From Pseudosporangium ferrugineum (lineage in GTDB: Bacteria > Actinomycetota > Actinomycetes > Mycobacteriales > Micromonosporaceae): DNA of 64,000 nt. The stretch lies in the NCBI RefSeq assembly GCF_003002065.1, contig NZ_PVZG01000017.1, positions 1-64,000 on the forward strand, read 5' to 3'. Under the pieces are notes generated by a model. The model saw only the letters and a program-made list of their open reading frames with translations. It ran no database searches and had not been told where the DNA came from. Every line of letters starts with the position of its first letter. Positions within the stretch are counted from its first letter, which is position 1. The position numbers were made by a program, and so were the translations under genes. Shown here in pieces: positions 59,993 to 64,000 of this stretch.

Positions 59993-61087
59993 GTGGACGT
60001 CGACCGCGAGCAGGCGCTGGCCTACCGGGTGGCCGCGCTGGGCCTGGCCGAACGCGGCGACCAGCGGCCGGGTGACCTCGCCGTCCTCGACCTCGGCGTG
60101 CAGGAATACACCCCCGGCTCGGCCCGGGTCGCGCTGGCCGCCCGCACCGCCGGGCCGCTCGACGACCGGCGGCTGATCACCGTCTGGGCCGCCCGGGGCG
60201 CGCCGCACCTGCACCGGCGGCGGGACCTCGCGGCGCTGGTCAAGGCGCTCTGGCCGGTCAGCGACGCGGACGCCTCGGCGCGCATCAACAGCGCCCAGAT
60301 CCCGCAGGGCGTCAAGCTGGGCATCAGGGCGTTCGAGGTGACCGCCGCGGCGTTCCGCGAGGTGGTGACGTCCTCGATGTCCCGGGGCGAGGCCAGCACC
60401 GAGGTGAGCCGGCGGGTGCCGTGGGAGCTGACGTACGACTGCCGCACGTGCGGCGCCCGGCACATCGCCGGCAACGTCTGGCAGCACTCCGGGCTGGCCG
60501 GGGGAGTGCAGGTCGAGTCGCGGGGCAGGGACGCGACGCTCGGCCCGATCCCGGGCGCCCCGCCGCGGCCGGCCGCCAGCGAGGGCATCGACCGGCTCAT
60601 CACCGGCTATCTGCGGTTGCTCGGCCCGGCCGGCCCCGTGGAGGTCGCGAAGTATCTGGGCAGCTCGACCGCCGAGATCAGGAAGGTGTGGCCGGGCGAC
60701 GAGCTGACCGAGGTACGGGTGGCCGGCCGCCGGGCGTGGCTGCCGGCGACGTCGGTGGCGGCGCTGGAGGAGGCCGCGCCGGTCCCCGGGGTGCGGTTCG
60801 TGCCGGCGATGGATCCGCTGCTCCAGGCCCGCGACCGCGACGTGCTGGTGCCCGAGCGTGCGCGGCAGAAGGAGGTCTGGCGGATCCTCGGCAACCCCGG
60901 GGTGATCCTCGTGGACGGTGAGATAGCCGGGGTGTGGCGGGCGAAGATGGCGGGCCGGAAGCGGGTGGATCTCGCGGTGACGCCGTTCGGCACGCTGGGC
61001 GCGAAGGCGCGGCGGGCGCTGGAGGACGAGGCTGCGGTGGTGGCGAGGGCCCGGGAGGTGCCGGACGCCGCGGTGACCTTCGGCTGA
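59993..61087 (+). CDS. AlkZ-like winged-helix protein (HTH_42 family)
   Basis: 364 residues. The N-terminal REQALAYRVAALGLAERG, SARVALAARTAG and the LITVWAARGAPHLHRRRDL core match the HTH_42/AlkZ-like superfamily of tandem winged helices, including DNA glycosylases that unhook interstrand crosslinks (AlkZ/YcaQ). The catalytic QxQ/QxD motif is not obvious here. Cys pairs in YDCRTCGARHIAG could bind zinc. GTG at 59993 behind GGAGG. Confidence 0.78.
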   Translation: MDVDREQALAYRVAALGLAERGDQRPGDLAVLDLGVQEYTPGSARVALAARTAGPLDDRRLITVWAARGAPHLHRRRDLAALVKALWPVSDADASARINSAQIPQGVKLGIRAFEVTAAAFREVVTSSMSRGEASTEVSRRVPWELTYDCRTCGARHIAGNVWQHSGLAGGVQVESRGRDATLGPIPGAPPRPAASEGIDRLITGYLRLLGPAGPVEVAKYLGSSTAEIRKVWPGDELTEVRVAGRRAWLPATSVAALEEAAPVPGVRFVPAMDPLLQARDRDVLVPERARQKEVWRILGNPGVILVDGEIAGVWRAKMAGRKRVDLAVTPFGTLGAKARRALEDEAAVVARAREVPDAAVTFG

Positions 61088-61096
61088 GGCCGGCGG

Positions 61097-61393
61097 TCAC
61101 CAGCCCGGGGGCAGGGTGTCCGGGACGGGGTCGCGGGCCGGGCGGCAGCGGTATCCGAGCGCCACCATGATGACCAGGGCCCAGACGCCCGCGACGATGG
61201 CGGCCGCCCACCAGCCGACCACGGCCAGGATGAGCGCCGCCGCCCAGACCACCGTGGCGGCCAGGATCAGCGAGACGGGCACGGGACGGCGCGGCGGACG
61301 CCCGCCGGCCATGCGGGAACAGAAATCCGGGTCCTCACGGCGCAGCTGCCGTTCCAGCTGAGCTAGCCGGCGGCTGTCTTCCTTGCTGAGCAT
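61097..61393 (-). CDS. DUF3040 membrane protein
   Basis: 98 residues. MLSKEDSRRLAQLERQLRREDPDF is the DUF3040 N-terminal helix. Two transmembrane helices follow (LILAATVVWAAALILAVVGW, AAAIVAGVWALVIMVALGY). The ATG at 61393 follows GGAGG. Small DUF3040 proteins are widespread in actinobacteria with no known function. Confidence 0.9.
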   Translation of the reverse strand: MLSKEDSRRLAQLERQLRREDPDFCSRMAGGRPPRRPVPVSLILAATVVWAAALILAVVGWWAAAIVAGVWALVIMVALGYRCRPARDPVPDTLPPGW

Positions 61394-61472
61394 GGCGCAC
61401 CTCCGGCGGGGCCCGGACTGTAGGGGCACGACGGCCGGGACGGTCAGCCACCCCGGTCGATGCCCCCTATTG

Positions 61473-62795
61473 TTACCCGTGCGTCACGGAATTCATACCG
61501 TTGCGGGGGTTGTGTTCATTGCCATTTCGTGCAACCCCGAAGACCCAATTGCGCATCAGCAGGAACCGTACGCCGGTGGCGATCAGGTTGGCGGCGACCA
61601 GCACGGTCAGCTCCAGCCCCGTCGGCGGCTCGGTCAGCGCGTGCAGTACGGCCAGAGAACCGCTGGTCAGGCCCAGCCCGACGGCGAAGACCACGAGCCC
61701 CTGCGCCTGCTGCCGCCACGCGCCGCCGGGGCCGCGTACCCGGAAGGTGACCTTGCGGTTGGCCGCCGTGTTCGCCACCGCCGTGATCAGCAGGGCCGCG
61801 AGATTGGCCCACTGGGGACCCACGCCGGTGCGCAGGACGGCAAAGAGCACCAGGTACGCCAGCGTGCTCGTGACCCCGACGGCGGCGAAGCGCAGCAGTT
61901 GTCCGGTCAGCCCGGCGGGCACCCCCGCCACCGGCAGGGGGTCGCGCCCCAGCTGTTCCCGGAGCGCGGCGAGGGGTAGCCGCCCGGTGCCGAGCCCCCG
62001 TACGAGTCGCGCGATGCCCCGCAGGTCCGCCATCGCCGTCGCCACGATGTCCACCCGGCTGTCCGGATCGTCCACCCAGTCCACCGGCACCTCGTGGATG
62101 CGCAGGCCGGCGCGCTCGGCCAGGACCAGCATCTCGGTGTCGAAGAACCAGCCGGTGTCCTCCACCATGGGCAGCAGCCGGGCGGCCACGTCGGACCGGA
62201 CGGCCTTGAAGCCGCACTGGGCGTCGGAGAAGCGGGCCGCGAGCGTCCCGCGCAGGATCAGGTTGTAGCCGCGCGAGATGAACTCGCGCTTGGGGCCGCG
62301 TACGACCCGGGAGCCGCGCGCCAGCCGGGAGCCGATCGCCAGGTCCGAGTGGCCGGAGATGAGCGGTGCGACCAGGGGGAGCAGGGCGCCCAGGTCGGTC
62401 GAGAGGTCCACGTCCAGGTAGGCCAGGACGGTGGCGTCGGAGCGCGTCCACACGTGCTTGAGGGCGCGGCCCCGGCCCTTCTCGGGCAGGTGCACCGCGC
62501 TGACCCCGGGCAGCGAGCCGGCGAGCCGGCGGGCCACGTCGGCCGTCGAGTCGGTGCTGGCGTTGTCCGCGATCGTGATCCGGAACCGGTACGGGAACTC
62601 CGCGGTGAGGTAGCCGTGCAGCCGCTCGACGCACGGCTCGAGGTCGATCTCCTCGTTGTGGACTGGCACGACGACGTCGAGAACCGGTGCGGTAACCCGG
62701 CCCGGCTCCGGGGCGTGGCCGGGGGCCCGCGTGGCGTCGCCGGGGGCGGATCGGGCGTGGTCGGGGGCGTGCGGCGGCACGGCGGAAAGGGTCAT
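61473..62795 (-). CDS. GT2 glycosyltransferase fused to a GtrA-like membrane domain
   Basis: 440 residues. The GT-A domain (about 35-290) has LDVVVPVHNEEIDLEPCVERL, ITIADNASTDSTADVAR and the DxD-like AYLDVDLST. A GtrA-type four-helix membrane domain (about 310-425) begins LLRFAAVGVTSTLAYLVLFAVL. It makes polyprenyl-phosphate sugar and flips or presents it (DPMS-GtrA fusion, established for the type). The ATG at 62795 leaves a Pro/Ala-rich N-terminal tail. The next gene upstream is a probable acceptor-side GT. Confidence 0.92.
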   Translation of the reverse strand: MTLSAVPPHAPDHARSAPGDATRAPGHAPEPGRVTAPVLDVVVPVHNEEIDLEPCVERLHGYLTAEFPYRFRITIADNASTDSTADVARRLAGSLPGVSAVHLPEKGRGRALKHVWTRSDATVLAYLDVDLSTDLGALLPLVAPLISGHSDLAIGSRLARGSRVVRGPKREFISRGYNLILRGTLAARFSDAQCGFKAVRSDVAARLLPMVEDTGWFFDTEMLVLAERAGLRIHEVPVDWVDDPDSRVDIVATAMADLRGIARLVRGLGTGRLPLAALREQLGRDPLPVAGVPAGLTGQLLRFAAVGVTSTLAYLVLFAVLRTGVGPQWANLAALLITAVANTAANRKVTFRVRGPGGAWRQQAQGLVVFAVGLGLTSGSLAVLHALTEPPTGLELTVLVAANLIATGVRFLLMRNWVFGVARNGNEHNPRNGMNSVTHG

Positions 62796-63024
62796 GCCGC
62801 CAAGGTCGTCGCCGGGGCTTTGCCCGATGTGTGGCGACCCTGTGCCGGGCCTGTGAGTGCGGGCCGACTTCCGCGGACGCCGCAGGCGGCCCCCGGATCC
62901 GGGAGCCGCCTGGCGGTCTTGGTGGGCGCCGATCACTGAACCTTTTTCCACGCGGCGGGGCCGGCAGTGCCCGCCGCTGGTGGACGGCCTGGCACCGTCG
63001 GGCTCGATGCCAGGTTGAAAAGGT
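62796..63024. other. Intergenic spacer between GT2-GtrA and ArnT-like genes
   Basis: 229 bp with no gene-like frame. It contains a 10-nt inverted repeat, TGAACCTTTT (62937-62946) and AAAAGGTTCA (63018-63027), separated by 71 bp; the second arm overlaps the stop of the ArnT-like gene. I see no clear promoter. Confidence 0.5.
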
Positions 63025-64000
63025 TCACTGCGCGGTCAGGTCGTAGAGCGTCACCCCGTCCACGGTCTGCGCCGGGTAGGTCGCGGCCACCCACGCGGCG
63101 ATCTGCGAGCTGTAGCTGCTGCCGCCGGTGCTCGTGCCGCCCCGGCCGCCGAAACCTCCGCCGCCCCCGATGAAGTAGTGGATCTTGCCGTCGGCGACGT
63201 ACCGCTGGAACTGGGCCAGGGTGGGGGAGGGGTCGCTGCCGTTGAAACCGCCGACCGCCATGACCGGGTCGCCGGTGGCCAGCTGGTAGCCCGAGGCGCT
63301 CTGCGAGCCCACGGCGGCGGCGACCCAGGTGTACCGGCCGGCGTCCGCGTCGAGCAGGGCCTTCAACCGGTCACTGACACTGGCGGCGTCCAACAGCCCG
63401 CCCCTGCCCCCGCCGGTCGGAGTGCCGCCGGGCTGGGCGGTGCCGGGTTGAGTCGTGCCGGGCTGGGTGGTGCCCGTCGGGCCACCCGGCGCGGTGCCGC
63501 CGCCGGAGGGATCGCCGGGCAGGCCGCCCGGAAGGTTGCCGGGAGCGGCGCCGCCGCCGGGAAAGCCGCCGGGGGCCCCGCCCGGGAAGCCGCCGTCCGG
63601 GAAGCCGGCGCCGGGGAAGCCGCCGCGGCCGCCCGGACCGCCGCGGCCGCCGCCCGGGCCGAACCCGCCGCCCGTGGTCGCCGGGCCGGCCGACGGGATC
63701 GAGCCGGTGTGCGGTTCGGAGGCGGTCTGCACCGCGTACGCCGCCGGGCCCGCGAGCACCGCGCCGAGCGCCACCCCGGCGAACACCGCCGCCACCCGGG
63801 CCGGGAGCCGCAGCGTGGCCGGCACGCCCAGGGCCGCCACCCCGCCCGCGATCAGCACCGCCCAGCGCAGCCACGGCACGAAGTCCGGGCTCCGGCCCAG
63901 CAGGTGCCACGACCACCAGGCCGTCACCCCGATCGCCGCCGCGAGGGCGACCGCCGCGAACGGATTCCGGCGGGCCCGCCACAGCAGCACCGCGCCCATG
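63025..64000 (-). CDS. C-terminal part of an ArnT-like/GT39-type membrane glycosyltransferase (partial)
   Basis: The visible 324 residues continue past the window edge. They show four hydrophobic helices, a long Gly/Pro/Thr-rich low-complexity loop (FPGAGFPDGGFPGGAPGG, TTQPGTTQPGTAQPGG), and an extracellular domain (YTWVAAAVGSQSASGYQLAT, GDPVMAVGGFNGSDPSPTLAQF, YFIGGGGGFGG, SQIAAWVAATYP). This C-terminal layout is common in actinobacterial glycosyltransferases that use polyprenyl-phosphate sugar. A GT2-GtrA partner directly downstream fits. The start is not in the window. Confidence 0.85.
   Translation of the reverse strand, partial: MGAVLLWRARRNPFAAVALAAAIGVTAWWSWHLLGRSPDFVPWLRWAVLIAGGVAALGVPATLRLPARVAAVFAGVALGAVLAGPAAYAVQTASEPHTGSIPSAGPATTGGGFGPGGGRGGPGGRGGFPGAGFPDGGFPGGAPGGFPGGGAAPGNLPGGLPGDPSGGGTAPGGPTGTTQPGTTQPGTAQPGGTPTGGGRGGLLDAASVSDRLKALLDADAGRYTWVAAAVGSQSASGYQLATGDPVMAVGGFNGSDPSPTLAQFQRYVADGKIHYFIGGGGGFGGRGGTSTGGSSYSSQIAAWVAATYPAQTVDGVTLYDLTAQ

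Overview
The window is high-GC DNA with strong G/C in third codon positions, many GTG/TTG starts, ATGA/TGATG stop-start overlaps, an ileS T-box leader, F420/LLM-type oxidoreductases, DUF3040, MAB_1171c-type and EspR-like proteins. This points to a filamentous actinobacterium, most likely Micromonosporaceae (Actinoplanes/Micromonospora-like). The genus is an inference. No phage, IS element, CRISPR array or rRNA was seen. There is one tRNA gene (Arg-CCT).

0-4.7 kb: an isolated cytochrome P450, then an EspR-like XRE regulator, a MAB_1171c-type membrane protein with two tandem-repeat inserts, and an ImmA/IrrE-type metallopeptidase preceded by two 29-nt direct repeats. 4.9-13.4 kb: a two-component system at the 3' end of a tightly coupled minus-strand operon (glycosyltransferase 2, DUF2064 transferase, methyltransferase, cytochrome b-like/sulfite oxidase-like molybdoenzyme, small membrane protein, response regulator, kinase). 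It is divergent from an epimerase and a polytopic membrane protein. Three copies of an 18-nt box suggest the regulator controls this block. 13.4-19.4 kb: housekeeping genes (AlaX-like editing protein, DMT-type membrane protein, Sua5/YrdC, T-box plus ileS).

19.3-33.4 kb: a MarR regulator with tandem palindromic operators in front of an LLM-BBE fusion oxidoreductase and a second LLM enzyme; an exported beta-helix protein (GH87-like); Gfo/Idh/MocA; a TetR/SDR divergent pair; an ATP-grasp enzyme with a membrane-anchored repeat protein; DUF305; an LVIVD-repeat exported protein; a methyltransferase. 33.4-40.4 kb: a LysM-M15 peptidase, then a compact three-gene set (stand-alone LuxR-type HTH, TrmB/LuxR regulator, 55-residue exported peptide ending in CVSCV) that I consider the most interesting unexplained unit, a frameshifted GH30 glycosidase, a hydrolase gene remnant, a lipoprotein-like protein and an unknown overlapping pair.

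40.5-42.9 kb: a MazG-like pyrophosphohydrolase and a PD-(D/E)xK/DUF2075 nuclease-helicase, a candidate defence pair. 42.9-52.8 kb: an ABC exporter with divergent TetR, tRNA-Arg, a hairpin carrying a perfect CRP-type box, an ECF sigma/anti-sigma/ABC operon, and small enzymes and regulators. 52.8-59.3 kb: a catabolic locus (MDR dehydrogenase, LigA-like and LigB-like proteins, citrate-synthase-like lyase, CaiB CoA-transferase, divergent amidohydrolase and IclR) with a 13-nt inverted repeat in the divergent promoter. 59.3-64 kb: GNAT, AlkZ-like protein, DUF3040, a GT2-GtrA fusion and the C-terminal part of a Gly-rich ArnT-like glycosyltransferase cut by the window edge.
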